From: Helicobacteraceae bacterium
GTDB taxonomy: Bacteria > Campylobacterota > Campylobacteria > Campylobacterales > SZUA-545
Assembly: GCA_031258155.1 (NCBI GenBank)
Contig: JAIRNH010000019.1
Location: forward strand, 1-64,000
Reading direction: 5' to 3'
Length of the DNA: 64,000 nt
The position numbers were made by a program, and so were the translations under genes. This document shows positions 44,945 to 58,339 of the stretch, one piece after another. Below the pieces are notes generated by a model. The model made no database searches. It saw nothing but the letters and a program-made list of their open reading frames with translations, and was not told the DNA's origin. Every line of letters begins with the position of its first letter. Position 1 is the first letter of the stretch.

Positions 44945-46898
44945 TCTCTTTCGCCTCCGTAACCTCCTCGTCCTCTTTTTCGCGGACGATACCCATTTTT
45001 GCCTCAAACGCGCCGATAATCTCTTTGACTTTGGCGCCCTCGATCACCTCTTCGGCAAGCAACGCCGCGCCGATCTCGTCGATCGCCTCGCCGTATGTCG
45101 TTAAACGCTCCTTTACCGCCTCGTAGCGATCTGAAAGCGTCCGCTTAATATAAAAATCGGTCTCTTCGGCAAGTTTTTCGCTGTAATCCTTGCTCTTGCC
45201 AAACCCGTAAGGCGAACCCAAAAATCCGCTCGGGCGTTTTTCCATCACCATTAGCCCCGCGACGTCGCTCATGCCGTAGATCGTCACCATCGCCTTAATA
45301 ATATCGGTGGCGCGTTCTAGATCGTTTGCCGCGCCGGTGCTGATCTCGCCGATAAAGATCTCCTCAGCCGCGCGTCCGCCAAGCAACACGTCCACTTCGG
45401 CGATCAATTCGCTTTGCTGCATCAGATACTTGTTCTCTTCGGGCGTGTTTAGCGTGTAGCCCAAAGCCGCCAGACCGCGAGGAATAATCGAGACTTTATT
45501 AACCTTTTTCGCGCCCTTTGTCGTTTCGGCGATCAGCGCGTGTCCGCTTTCGTGGAAGGCTACGATTCGTTTTTCTTTTGGGCTGATACGACGCGATTTT
45601 TTCTCTAATCCCGCGATCGATCGCTCCACCGCTTCGCGCATATCGTCGTTATCGACGACGTCTTTCTCTTTACGCCCGGCGAGCAGAGTCGCCTCGTTGA
45701 CGATATTGGCTAAATCCGCGCCAGCCAGACCCGCCGTCATCTTAGCGATTATCTCCAGATCGACGCTTTCGGATAGTTTGACCGCTTTTACATGAACTTT
45801 CAAAATTTCCAGCCGCCCTTTGAAGTCGGGCTTGTCCACCAGCACCTGTCGATCGAAGCGCCCCGGGCGTAAAAGCGCGGGGTCGAGAATCTCTGGGCGG
45901 TTGGTAGCCGCCAATATAATGATCGGTTCGGTGGAGGCGAAGCCGTCCATCTCGGCGAGCAATTGATTTAGCGTCTGCTCGCGTTCGTCGTTGCCGCCAA
46001 AGCCGGAAGCCGCGCGGCTTTTGCCTAGCGCGTCAAGCTCGTCGATAAAGACGATCGCGGGCGCCTGCCTTTTTGCCTGCTCAAACAGATCGCGCACCCG
46101 CGCCGCTCCCACGCCTACAAACATCTCTATGAAACCGCTGGCGCTGACGGAGAAAAACGGCACGCTCGCTTCGCCCGCCACCGCTTTGGCAAGTAGCGTT
46201 TTGCCCGTGCCGGGAGGTCCCACCAGCAGTATGCCTTTGGGGATTTTCGCGCCGAGTTTGATATAGCGATCGGGATTTTTGAGAAAATCGACGATCTCTT
46301 TGACCTCCTCCTTCGCCTCCTCCGCGCCAGCCATATCGTCGAATTTGATCGCGGGTTTTTCGGCGCTTATCAGATTTTTGGCGCTTCCCATGCCTAGCAC
46401 GCTACCGCCGATGCTCTTTTGCATACGGTTTGTAAGTAGCATCCAAATGCCAAAAAAGATAAGAATAGGCAGCACCCAGCTAAAGAGAATGTCCGCGAGC
46501 CAGTTCTCCTCGCTCATACCGCCGTAAGGCACGTTGTTCTCTTCGAGCAGGGGCAGCAACGATTCGTCGGGGGCGACTCTACGGGCGTAGTAGTTGGTCT
46601 GCGTCGATCCGCTAACGCCGATCGCCTGAATCGAGTTTTTGCCAATCATCACCTGCGATATTTCGCCGTTTTTTAGTAATCTTTTAAAATCGGAATAAGG
46701 GACGTTGCGCGAGACGGTCTGCGTTATCGGCGCGCCGGTAATCGCGCCGTCCATAGCCGCGTCCGAGTTCGCGGATATATACTTGAATAACGCTATCGCC
46801 GCTATCGCGATGATCGCGAAGATCAGAAGCGGGTTGTTGTTAAAAAAATTGTTATTGCGCCCGCCGTTTTCGGAAGACGGCTGATTTTGGTTAGCCAT
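44919..46898 (-). CDS. ftsH: ATP-dependent zinc metalloprotease FtsH
   Basis: FtsH degrades membrane and regulatory proteins. The 659-residue product has a TM helix at about residues 25-42, a periplasmic domain, a second TM near 135-155, and an AAA+ domain with Walker [14 protein letters not shown] and [12 protein letters not shown]. The second region of homology is [20 protein letters not shown]. The zinc site HESGH is in [12 protein letters not shown]. It lies between prmA and the psd-like gene. Confidence 0.97.
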   Translation of the reverse strand: MANQNQPSSENGGRNNNFFNNNPLLIFAIIAIAAIALFKYISANSDAAMDGAITGAPITQTVSRNVPYSDFKRLLKNGEISQVMIGKNSIQAIGVSGSTQTNYYARRVAPDESLLPLLEENNVPYGGMSEENWLADILFSWVLPILIFFGIWMLLTNRMQKSIGGSVLGMGSAKNLISAEKPAIKFDDMAGAEEAKEEVKEIVDFLKNPDRYIKLGAKIPKGILLVGPPGTGKTLLAKAVAGEASVPFFSVSASGFIEMFVGVGAARVRDLFEQAKRQAPAIVFIDELDALGKSRAASGFGGNDEREQTLNQLLAEMDGFASTEPIIILAATNRPEILDPALLRPGRFDRQVLVDKPDFKGRLEILKVHVKAVKLSESVDLEIIAKMTAGLAGADLANIVNEATLLAGRKEKDVVDNDDMREAVERSIAGLEKKSRRISPKEKRIVAFHESGHALIAETTKGAKKVNKVSIIPRGLAALGYTLNTPEENKYLMQQSELIAEVDVLLGGRAAEEIFIGEISTGAANDLERATDIIKAMVTIYGMSDVAGLMVMEKRPSGFLGSPYGFGKSKDYSEKLAEETDFYIKRTLSDRYEAVKERLTTYGEAIDEIGAALLAEEVIEGAKVKEIIGAFEAKMGIVREKEDEEVTEAKENENADSGA

Positions 46899-46910
46899 TA
46901 TCTCGCTTTC

Positions 46911-47678
46911 TTAAACATTGTTATACGCGATCGTTCGCCACTCGCCGCGTTTTACGACAAATAAGGTTTTCAGATCGCCGTAGCAGGCGTCAAAACGCTT
47001 TTCAAAACGCTCCAAAACGCCGGAGACGATCAGAATCGCGCCCGCTTTTAGAGCGCGGCGTAGATCGCTTTTTATCGCGATTAAAACGTCCGCGACTATG
47101 TTTGCCGTAATCAAATCATAATTGTTTGTAACTTTATCCACCGATCCGACCCATATCTCCTTTGGTTTCACGCCGTTGATCTCGCAATTTTCTTTAGCGG
47201 TTTTAACCGCCCGCTCGTCCGTGTCGCACAGGCTGATCATAGCGCCTTTTTTCGCCGCCGCGATCGCCAAAATCCCGCTGCCGCAACCTACGTCTAAGAC
47301 GCTCTTCGCGTTAAGCTCAAATCGGCTTAGCGCCTCCAAGCAGCTCGCGGTCGTCTCGTGGCGACCGGAGCCAAAAGCCGTAGCCGCGTCTATCGCCAGA
47401 TCGATTAGATCGCCGCGCCGCTTTTCTCGCGAAGGGCGGACGCGAAACTCGCCGATCTCGATAGGCTCAAAACTTTTTTCATACTCCGTTATCCACGCGT
47501 CGTCTCTTTCGCGCCACGATAAAACGGCGTTAGGCGCGATCGCGACGATCGCCTCTTCGATCGCCGCCTCTTTCTCGCTAAACGCGAAAATATACGCGCC
47601 GTTTTCGTCGATATACGGCGCGTTCAAGAGCGTCCCGACCGCGTAAGCCTCCTCTGGAGTAACGTTGTCAACGCTCAA
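46911..47678 (-). CDS. prmA: Ribosomal protein L11 methyltransferase
   Basis: PrmA trimethylates ribosomal protein L11 using S-adenosylmethionine. The 255-residue product has FGSGRHETTASCLEAL, SAM motif I VLDVGCGSGILAIAAAKKGA and the catalytic-region ITANIVADVL, which corresponds to NPPY-like motifs of this family. It lies between cheY and ftsH, as in Campylobacter. Confidence 0.92.
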   Translation of the reverse strand: MSVDNVTPEEAYAVGTLLNAPYIDENGAYIFAFSEKEAAIEEAIVAIAPNAVLSWRERDDAWITEYEKSFEPIEIGEFRVRPSREKRRGDLIDLAIDAATAFGSGRHETTASCLEALSRFELNAKSVLDVGCGSGILAIAAAKKGAMISLCDTDERAVKTAKENCEINGVKPKEIWVGSVDKVTNNYDLITANIVADVLIAIKSDLRRALKAGAILIVSGVLERFEKRFDACYGDLKTLFVVKRGEWRTIAYNNV

Positions 47679-47692
47679 TTCGACGTATCGAT

Positions 47693-48067
47693 TCAGGCGA
47701 CGGTTCCTAACACCGCTTCTAGTTTTTCTTTTAACACGTCGGGCGTAAAAGGTTTGACGATATAGTTGTTTACGCCCGCTTTAAGCGCCGTGATCACTTC
47801 GGTTTTGCCGCCTTCGGTAGTAACCATAATAATGGGCAAACCGACGTATTTCTGCTCGGCGCGAACCTTTTTGACCAGCTCTAAGCCGTTCATTTCCGGC
47901 ATATTCCAATCGGTAATCAACACGCCTACGTCCGTATTTTGCCCTAAAACCTCCCAAGCCTGAGCGCCGTTTTCCGCTTCTAGGAGATCCTTAAAATTGA
48001 GTCTGAGTAGCGTGTTTTTAATAATACGTCGCATCGTGGAACTATCATCAACGACTAAAATTTTCAA
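47693..48067 (-). CDS. cheY: Chemotaxis response regulator CheY
   Basis: CheY-P binds the flagellar switch and changes rotation. The 124-residue single receiver domain keeps Asp7 and Asp8 (LVVDDSSTMRR), the phosphorylated Asp in LITDWNMPEMNG (about residue 54), Thr in MVTTEGGK and Lys in NYIVKPFTP. There is no output domain. Other chemotaxis genes are outside the window. Confidence 0.95.
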   Translation of the reverse strand: MKILVVDDSSTMRRIIKNTLLRLNFKDLLEAENGAQAWEVLGQNTDVGVLITDWNMPEMNGLELVKKVRAEQKYVGLPIIMVTTEGGKTEVITALKAGVNNYIVKPFTPDVLKEKLEAVLGTVA

Positions 48068-48107
48068 AACGTCTCCTTCACGCCGCTTTCTAATCGACTA
48101 AGATTAT

Positions 48108-48812
48108 CTAAATTTGGTTAAAAAGTTCTTTAACGCTTATCGCGCCCTCGTAGATCGCCTTGCCCACGATCGCGCCGTCAACGCCGTTTGCGTTTAGCTC
48201 CTCTAGATCGCCTTTCGCTTTAACGCCGCCGCTCGCGACGGTAAAGCCGCCGAAAGCGTTTTTGATCGATTTTGTAAAAGCCGTATTTACGCCGCTTAAC
48301 GTGCCGTCGCGTCCGACGTCGGTGGTTATAACCGCTTCGGCTTTGCTGCCTTTAAAAAACGCCGCGAAGTCGATCGCGTCTATTACCGAGCTTTGCGTCC
48401 AGCCCTCTACGGCTACTTTGCCATCCAGCGCGTCGATCGCGATCGCGACGGGATATTTTTCCGCCGTTTTAATAGCCCAAACGGCGTTTCGCGCCGCCGC
48501 GCTACCCAGAATAACGCGGGATACGCCCAGATCCAGATAGGATTTAATCGTATCCTCGTCGCGGATTCCGCCGCCAAGCTGAATTTTCAGCTTCGTCTCC
48601 TTGACGATCTCTTTGATCGCGTTTAGATTTTTTGGCTTGCCCGCGATCGCGCCGTTTAGATCGACGACATGAAGCCATTTCGCGCCCGCTTCCTCGAAGC
48701 CTTTGGCGACCGCGCTAGGGTTATCGTCGTAAATTTTGGCGCTGCTCATCAGCCCTTTTGTAAGCCTAACGACTTTATCGTCTTTAAGATCAATCGCGGG
48801 GAAAACAATCAT
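48108..48812 (-). CDS. hisA: Phosphoribosylformimino-AICAR ribotide isomerase
   Basis: HisA catalyses an Amadori rearrangement in histidine synthesis. The 234-residue TIM barrel has catalytic Asp8 in FPAIDLKDDKVVRL and the second catalytic Asp in ITTDVGRDGTLSG. LQLGGGIRDEDTI (here starting KIQLGGGIRD) is the first phosphate-binding loop. It is alone, divergent from the Fur-family gene. Confidence 0.95.
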   Translation of the reverse strand: MIVFPAIDLKDDKVVRLTKGLMSSAKIYDDNPSAVAKGFEEAGAKWLHVVDLNGAIAGKPKNLNAIKEIVKETKLKIQLGGGIRDEDTIKSYLDLGVSRVILGSAAARNAVWAIKTAEKYPVAIAIDALDGKVAVEGWTQSSVIDAIDFAAFFKGSKAEAVITTDVGRDGTLSGVNTAFTKSIKNAFGGFTVASGGVKAKGDLEELNANGVDGAIVGKAIYEGAISVKELFNQI

Positions 48813-48956
48813 CTTTTCTCGCCCTTTGCTTTGATTAAGCTAAACGCATAATAACAAAAAAGCGGTTTTACGACCAACTTTAGCGCGTTGGCGCCGATAA
48901 AGCAAAAAACGAGCGGTTTACCGCCGTCGCGCCGTCGCGTTTTTGGCGAATGCGGC

Positions 48957-48962
48957 TATAAT
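48957..48962 (+). promoter_or_regulatory. Probable -10 box of the Fur-family gene
   Basis: TATAAT in GCGGCTATAATCGCGAAA lies 28 bases before the chosen GTG start. This box would be inside the coding sequence if the longer TTG start at 48943 were used, which argues for the shorter protein. Confidence 0.5.
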
Positions 48963-48990
48963 CGCGAAAGATTTACTGTTGGATAAAAAC

Positions 48991-52814
<3,824 letters not shown>

Positions 52815-52818
<4 letters not shown>

Positions 52819-53579
52819 GGGCGGCGGTTTTCGATAGCGGCGTAGGCGGTTTGAGCGTCGTTAAATCTCTGCTGGCGCACAGGTTCTTCGACGAGATTGT
52901 CTATTACGGCGACACGGCGCGGACGCCTTACGGCGCAAAGGATCAAAACACGATTACGCGCTACTCGTTGGAGGCGCTGGAGTTTTTAAGCGGTTTCGAG
53001 CCTAACGCGCTGATCGTGGCGTGCAACACGGCGAGCGCCTACGCGCTAGAGGAGTTAAGGCGCAAAGCCTCTTTTCTTGTCGCGGGCGTGATCGAGCCGG
53101 GCGTTATGGCGCTAAGAAACGGCGGCGTTAAGAGCCGAGATCGCGTTTTGGTGATAGCCACCCGCGCCACGATAAACTCCGGCGCCTACCAAAAACTGCT
53201 TGCCGCGCAAGGCTACGAAAACGTAACGGCGATCGCCGCGCCGCTTCTTGTCCCGCTTGTGGAAGAGGGGATTTTCGACGGCGCGATAGTAGATGAGACT
53301 TTTAAGCGCTATTTTGGCGATCTCGGCGCGTTTGACGCGGTTATTATGGGCTGCACGCACTATCCGCTGATGCAAGCGGCGCTTGGCGCTTGGTTTGGCG
53401 GCGCGAAACTCGTCCATAGCGGAGAGGCGATCGCGGAGTATCTTACCGCCAACGGCTTGGCGTCTGGCGGCGCGAACGAAACCGATCTTAGATTTTTCGC
53501 CTCCGAAAACGTAGGGCGCTTAAAAGAGGTCGCGTCAAAATGGCTGCATTTGCCGTCGATTACAAAGGATAGATCGTGA
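52815..53579 (+). CDS. murI: Glutamate racemase
   Basis: MurI supplies D-glutamate for peptidoglycan. The 254-residue product has FDSGVGGLSV at the N-terminus, the two catalytic cysteines Cys70 in VACNTASA and about Cys180 in MGCTHYPLM, and YYGDTARTPYG. It overlaps the MscS-like gene and trpG by four bases each. Confidence 0.96.
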
Positions 53580-54148
53580 TCGTTTTGATCGATAACTACG
53601 ACAGCTTCACCTACAATATCGCGCAGTATTGCTGGGAGCTTGGCGCGACGCTTAAGGTCGTCAGAAACGACGAGTTAAGCGTAGAGGAGATAGCCGCCCT
53701 AAAGCCCGAAAAGCTGATCCTGTCGCCCGGTCCAAGCGCGCCCGACGACGCGGGCGTAACGCTGGAGGCGATCGGTTTTTTTAAGGACAAAGCGCCGATT
53801 TTTGGCGTGTGCCTTGGACATCAGGCGATCGGGCAGGCTTTTGGCGGCAAAATCGTCCGCGCCCAAAAGCTAATGCACGGCAAGATCGATAAAATCGGCG
53901 TTATAAAGCCGAGTAGCGCGATCTTTAGCGGCGTTCCGAGCGAGTTTAACGCCACGCGCTACCATTCGCTGGCGATCGAGCGCTCTAGTATAAGCGACGA
54001 TATTGTCGTTACGGCGGAAACAAACGACGATCGAGAAATTATGGCGATCGAGATCAAAGATCGCCCGATTTACGGCGTTCAATTTCACCCCGAAAGCGTG
54101 ATGAGCGAATATGGACGCGAAATTCTGGGCAACTTTCTGCGCCTCTAA
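53576..54148 (+). CDS. trpG: Anthranilate/aminodeoxychorismate synthase glutamine amidotransferase
   Basis: This class I glutaminase subunit gives ammonia to TrpE or PabB. The 190-residue product has IDNYDSFTYNIAQY, LSPGPSAPDDAG, the catalytic Cys in FGVCLGHQAIGQAFGG and the His-Glu pair in VQFHPESVMSE. TrpG and PabA are alike, and no trpE or pabB is nearby, so the pathway is undecided. It starts at a GTG overlapping murI by four bases and overlaps the following gene by 38 bases. Confidence 0.92.
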   Translation: MIVLIDNYDSFTYNIAQYCWELGATLKVVRNDELSVEEIAALKPEKLILSPGPSAPDDAGVTLEAIGFFKDKAPIFGVCLGHQAIGQAFGGKIVRAQKLMHGKIDKIGVIKPSSAIFSGVPSEFNATRYHSLAIERSSISDDIVVTAETNDDREIMAIEIKDRPIYGVQFHPESVMSEYGREILGNFLRL

Positions 54149-55379
54149 AACGGCGCTCGCGTTATTTTTGGCGCTAGACGCGGCGTTTTTGCTCGCCTAC
54201 GCGCCGACGCTGGGCGCGAGCGCGGGCGAAGCGAGGCTGTTCTTTTACGACGAAGGGGCGCTTGGGCATATCCTGCGTTTTAGCGCGTCGCTGTTTGGGC
54301 AGAACAACTTCGCGATTCGCTTTCCGTTTATTCTGGCGCATATCTTTAACGCCGCCATGATCTATATCGTCGCCCGCCGCTCTCTGCGTCCTAGCGACGC
54401 TCTGATCGCGACGCTGCTGTTCGCGCTGTTGCCGGGGGTTAATAGCGCCGCTTTGGCGGCGAGCATGGCGCCTTTTGCGATGAGCGTCGCTTTGATCTAC
54501 GTCTGGCTCGACGATCGCTTCAAGCCTCTGGCGATCGCCGCGCTTTTTCTATCCGCGATCGCCGATAATCTGTTTATCGTCTTGAACCTAGCCGCCGCGT
54601 GCTACGAGATCAGCCGCAAGCGCTATCGGTTGGCGGTTTTACCGATTATATTTGTCGCGGCGTCGTTCGTTATGCACGGTTTTGATTTTGGCGGCAGACC
54701 GCGCGGCTATTTTCTGGATATTTTTGGGCTTTACGGCGCGATCTTTTCGCCGCTTATCCTTTGTTTTTTCATCTACGCGCTGTATTGGCATCTGTTCAAA
54801 AAATCGGAGAAATTGCCTTTGTTGTGGTTTGTTTCCTTCGTTCCTTTCGCGCTGTCGATCCTGCTAAGTATGCGCCAAAGCCTTCCGATCGAAGATTACG
54901 CGCCGTTTGCCGTTATCTCCGCGCCGCTGATCGTTCGGGCGTTTATGAACTCGTGGCGAATCCGCTTGCCGCAATTTCGCAAAGCCCACGCCGCGATCGC
55001 CGCCGTTACGATAATCTCGCTTCTGGCGCTCGCGGGGCTGACTTTTTTCAATAAGCCGCTCTACGCCGTTACAGACAAACATTTCGCGCGCGGTCATCAT
55101 TTTGCGCAAGAGCTTTCAGACCTGCTTAAAGCAAGAGGCATATACGCGCTTGAGTGTCGGTCAAAAAGTCTAGCCGTAAGGCTTCGTTTCTACGGGATTG
55201 AGAGCGGCGGCGACTATACGCTTAGCGCGACAAAACCCTCCGACGATCAGGCGGCGGAAGAGATCGAGTTTTTTGTGTTTAACGCGCGCGCGGCGGTTTT
55301 TTATCTAAGCGTCAAGCCGCCGCTAAACCCCTCCGAAAACGAGGATATAACTTCAAACCCCGACGACGAGCCGACGTAA
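54111..55379 (+). CDS. Membrane glycosyltransferase (GT39-like)
   Basis: The 422-residue product has about ten TM helices. After the first helix it reads ARLFFYDEGALGHILRFSAS, where a DE pair in the first periplasmic loop corresponds to the catalytic acid in GT39-type dolichyl- or undecaprenyl-phosphate sugar transferases. Then comes the region NNFAIRFPFILAHIFNA, similar to the conserved helix 3. A soluble tail ends with acidic residues. It overlaps trpG and ends the ligA operon. Its target could be lipid A, glycoprotein or a polysaccharide. Confidence 0.75.
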   Translation: MDAKFWATFCASKTALALFLALDAAFLLAYAPTLGASAGEARLFFYDEGALGHILRFSASLFGQNNFAIRFPFILAHIFNAAMIYIVARRSLRPSDALIATLLFALLPGVNSAALAASMAPFAMSVALIYVWLDDRFKPLAIAALFLSAIADNLFIVLNLAAACYEISRKRYRLAVLPIIFVAASFVMHGFDFGGRPRGYFLDIFGLYGAIFSPLILCFFIYALYWHLFKKSEKLPLLWFVSFVPFALSILLSMRQSLPIEDYAPFAVISAPLIVRAFMNSWRIRLPQFRKAHAAIAAVTIISLLALAGLTFFNKPLYAVTDKHFARGHHFAQELSDLLKARGIYALECRSKSLAVRLRFYGIESGGDYTLSATKPSDDQAAEEIEFFVFNARAAVFYLSVKPPLNPSENEDITSNPDDEPT

Positions 55380-55501
55380 GATTGTCCGCGTCAAAGAAGC
55401 GAGTAGCCGTATAGTTTGGCGGACGCGATCTCGCGAATAAACCCGTCGGCGGCGCAGCCTCTTGGCGCGAACAAAAAGCCGACGCGATTTCTCTTTGCCG
55501 A

Positions 55502-55790
55502 TCAATCGCGCTTCATATATTCCAACAAATCGCAATCGCCTAATTCGCGCGCTTTGCGAGCGTCTTTCGCGGCGTTTGCATAGTCGCCTAAATCAGCGTA
55601 AGCGTTTGCGCGGTTGTCGTAAGCGTCAGCGCATAATGCGCGATAGCCTCTTGCGGACGCCCGCGTTCATACGCGCTAAACGCCTCGTTAGCGGCGTTTG
55701 CGCCAAATAACGGCGTAACTACGCATAGGGCGATTAGCGCGATCGACGCTCTAGCTACAAAAACGTTTTTATCACGGTTTGATCTTAAGC
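55502..55790 (-). pseudogene. Frameshifted TPR lipoprotein-like relic
   Basis: One minus-strand frame reads a signal-like helix (VARASIALIALCVVTPLFGA) and NEAFSAYERGRPQEAIAHYA, then runs out of frame. In a second frame the sequence continues DAYDNRANAYADLGDYANAA to KARELGDCDLLEYMKRD and a stop at 55502. This is a one- or two-repeat relative of the TPR gene at 18549-19409. A single-base slip near 55640 breaks it, and no in-frame start codon lies upstream. It occupies the gap before rseP. Confidence 0.75.
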
Positions 55791-55950
55791 ATGAGATTAC
55801 ATAATTTTAGTTCGCGCCAATCTAAAATTGCTCGCGTCGCTAGAGCAAAATCTAGTATGCGGCGATCGATAACCGCAAAAAGGCGGCGGCGCTAAATCAA
55901 GCGTCGATCGCGCATAATTTGAAAACCAATTTAACGCGAAAAGAGACTAT

Positions 55951-57003
55951 ATGGGCATTATTACGGCGATTATCGTATTGTCGGCGCTTATTTTTTTTCA
56001 CGAATTAGGGCATTTTATCGCCGCGAGGGCGCTGGGCGTAACGGTGGAAACCTTTTCGATCGGTTTTGGCAAAAAGCTATGGGCGAAAAAAATCGGCGCG
56101 ACGGAATACGCGATCAGCGCGATCTGGCTTGGCGGCTACGTTAAGATGAAAGGGCAGGACGATAGCGATCCAACGCAAAGAAGCGGCGAACCCGACGCGT
56201 ATGACTCAAAAAAGCCGTGGCAGAGAATTATTATACTTTTCGCCGGACCTTTCGCCAATTTCGTTATCGCCTTCGCGCTTTTTTGGGCGACGGCGCTTAT
56301 GGGTTTCGACGCGCTCGCGCCTTCCATCGGCAAAGTCTTGGAAGATTCGCCAGCGCAACGAGCGGGGTTATTAGCGGGCGATCGCGTAGTAAAGATCGAC
56401 GGCAAACCCGTAACGTCGTGGAATCAGTTGAACGCGCTTATTCGAGAGAGCCAAAACGCGATTGTTCTAACGGTCGATCGCGGCGGCGAGACGCGCGATA
56501 TTATCTTAAATCCGGAGCTGACCGAAGGCGAAAACATTTTTGGCGAGAAAGAAAAGCGCAATATGATCGGCGTAGCCGCGAGCGGAGAGATTGTAACGCT
56601 TCGTTACGGTATCGCGGAAAGCCTCCGCGTCGCGCTGGATAAGACGATCGAAGCCGGCTCGCTTATTTTTCAAAGCGTAATAAAGTTAATAACCGGCGTA
56701 GTGGGGCTTGAAAACGTGGGCGGCATAGTATCCATCGTGGATTTTACCGCAAAAGCCAGCGCGATCGGTTTTAGCGCTCTGCTAACCTTTACCGCGCTGA
56801 TCTCCGTTAATCTTGGCGTATTAAACCTGCTGCCCATTCCCGCGTTAGACGGCGGGCATATTATCTTTAATCTCTACGAGCAGATCGCCCGTAAAGCCCC
56901 TAGCGAAAAGGTTTTATACAGCCTTACGTTAGGCGGTTGGGGAGCGCTATGCGCGTTGATGATCTTGGGGCTATACAACGATATTGTAAGACTAAGTCAA
57001 TGA
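55951..57003 (+). CDS. rseP: RIP metalloprotease RseP (site-2 protease)
   Basis: RseP cuts transmembrane segments of regulators such as anti-sigma factors and signal peptides. The 350-residue product has the zinc site HELGH at residues 17-21 in the first helix, one PDZ domain (about residues 105-185, GLLAGDRVVKIDG) and the C-terminal LNLLPIPALDGGHIIF, which contributes the third metal ligand. It overlaps yggS by four bases (ATGA). Confidence 0.95.
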   Translation: MGIITAIIVLSALIFFHELGHFIAARALGVTVETFSIGFGKKLWAKKIGATEYAISAIWLGGYVKMKGQDDSDPTQRSGEPDAYDSKKPWQRIIILFAGPFANFVIAFALFWATALMGFDALAPSIGKVLEDSPAQRAGLLAGDRVVKIDGKPVTSWNQLNALIRESQNAIVLTVDRGGETRDIILNPELTEGENIFGEKEKRNMIGVAASGEIVTLRYGIAESLRVALDKTIEAGSLIFQSVIKLITGVVGLENVGGIVSIVDFTAKASAIGFSALLTFTALISVNLGVLNLLPIPALDGGHIIFNLYEQIARKAPSEKVLYSLTLGGWGALCALMILGLYNDIVRLSQ

Positions 57004-57656
57004 CATGTTTAGAGGCGGCGATCGAGCGGATCGAAAAGGCGCGGCTCGCGTATGATAGCCGCCATATCGTTCGGCTCGTCGCCGTTAGCAAATACGCCTC
57101 GCGCGAGCAGATCGCTACGTTATACGGCGAGGGGCAGCGCGCTTTTGGCGAAAACAGGGCGCAAGCTCTGCAGTCCAAAGCCGCGGCGCTCTCCGCGCTT
57201 GCGATCGAATGGCATTTTGTAGGCGACTTGCAAACCAACAAGATCAACAAACTTATCGCCCTGCGCCCCGCGTTAATTCACTCGATCGACTCTTTGGATC
57301 TCGCGAAGGCTTACGACGATCGCCTTAAAAAAGCGGGCTTAACCCAGCGCGCGCTGCTACAGATAAACGCCGCGCGCGAGCCGACCAAAAGCGGCGTTTT
57401 GCCCGAAGCGGCGGCGGATATTTACGCCGAGATCGCCGCGAAACGCGCCGCTTTGAAACTAGAGGGCGTGATGACGATCGGCGCGCATACGGACGATAGA
57501 AAAACGATTCAAAAGAGTTTTGAAACGGCGCGGCGCGTTTATGATCGGATTAAGGGCGCGGTTACGCTGTCGATGGGCATGAGCGGCGACTTCGAGCTTG
57601 CGATCGCCTGCGGCGCGAATCTGTTGCGGCTTGGATCGATCCTCTTTAAGCGATGA
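57000..57656 (+). CDS. YggS-family pyridoxal-phosphate-binding protein
   Basis: YggS/PLPBP proteins bind PLP and maintain B6 homeostasis without a known reaction. The ATG at 57000 overlaps the rseP stop and gives 218 residues. The PLP lysine is in LVAVSKYASREQI, and FGENRAQ, WHFVGDLQTNK and the phosphate-binding LSMGMSGDFELAI are present. Upstream in-frame codons are part of rseP and were excluded. Confidence 0.93.
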   Translation: MTCLEAAIERIEKARLAYDSRHIVRLVAVSKYASREQIATLYGEGQRAFGENRAQALQSKAAALSALAIEWHFVGDLQTNKINKLIALRPALIHSIDSLDLAKAYDDRLKKAGLTQRALLQINAAREPTKSGVLPEAAADIYAEIAAKRAALKLEGVMTIGAHTDDRKTIQKSFETARRVYDRIKGAVTLSMGMSGDFELAIACGANLLRLGSILFKR

Positions 57657-58219
57657 AAAACGCCATAGTTCTTACGGGCGGAGTCGCAAGCGGAAAAAGT
57701 TCCGCCGCGCGATTTTTGAAAGAGCGCGGCTTTAACGTAATTGACGCGGACGAGATCGCGCGCGCGCTTTTCGTCGAGTTTTCAAAGAAGATCGAAGCGG
57801 TTTTTGGAACTCTAGATCGCGCGGCGATCGCAAAGCGTATCTTTTCAGACAAAAACGAACGGGCTAAATTAGAGGCGATTTTGCACCCGCCGATTCGCGC
57901 GCGCGTCTTTGCCGAAAGCGAGAAGCTAGAAAAGTTGAACAAACGATACTTTATCGACGTCCCGCTATTTTTTGAAAAACGCGACGAATATCCGATCGAC
58001 GACGTTTTATTGATCTACGCGCCGCGATCGACGCAGTTAAAAAGGCTTATTGGCGAGCGTAAAATCGGCGAGCTTGACGCGCTGGCTATGATCGACGCGC
58101 AGATTCCAATCGACGAAAAGAAAAAAAATGCGAAGTGGATTATAGACAACGACGGCGACCTCGATCGATTGCGCGATCAAATCGATCGCTTTATTGAAAC
58201 AGAAATTGGGATCCTCTAG
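57653..58219 (+). CDS. coaE: Dephospho-CoA kinase
   Basis: CoaE makes CoA from dephospho-CoA and ATP. The 188-residue product has the P-loop TGGVASGKSSA (Lys15), VIDADEIARALF for CoA binding and the lid-region motif RSTQLKRLIGER. It overlaps yggS by four bases, so rseP-yggS-coaE form one unit. Confidence 0.95.
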   Translation: MKNAIVLTGGVASGKSSAARFLKERGFNVIDADEIARALFVEFSKKIEAVFGTLDRAAIAKRIFSDKNERAKLEAILHPPIRARVFAESEKLEKLNKRYFIDVPLFFEKRDEYPIDDVLLIYAPRSTQLKRLIGERKIGELDALAMIDAQIPIDEKKKNAKWIIDNDGDLDRLRDQIDRFIETEIGIL

Positions 58220-58293
58220 CTTAATTTAGGCTTATTATTGACTTTTTGTCGTTAGTATCGCCCCTTAGCGCGGATATTTGAGCGCTAGTTGGC

Positions 58294-58299
58294 TACAAT
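58294..58299 (+). promoter_or_regulatory. Probable -10 box of the foldase-ftsA-ftsZ unit
   Basis: TACAAT in GTTGGCTACAATCGCGAAA lies 40 bases before the foldase ATG. The flanks match those before the Fur-family gene. It would drive the foldase and, by read-through, ftsA and ftsZ. Confidence 0.45.
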
Positions 58300-58339
58300 C
58301 GCGAAAATTTATTTCGCTCTCTAAAAAGGTATTTTACAG

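Noticed and set aside
56937-56999. Upstream start for the yggS gene
   Set aside because: Those codons lie inside rseP in another frame; the ATG at 57000 overlaps the rseP stop as ATGA and fits the family N-terminus.
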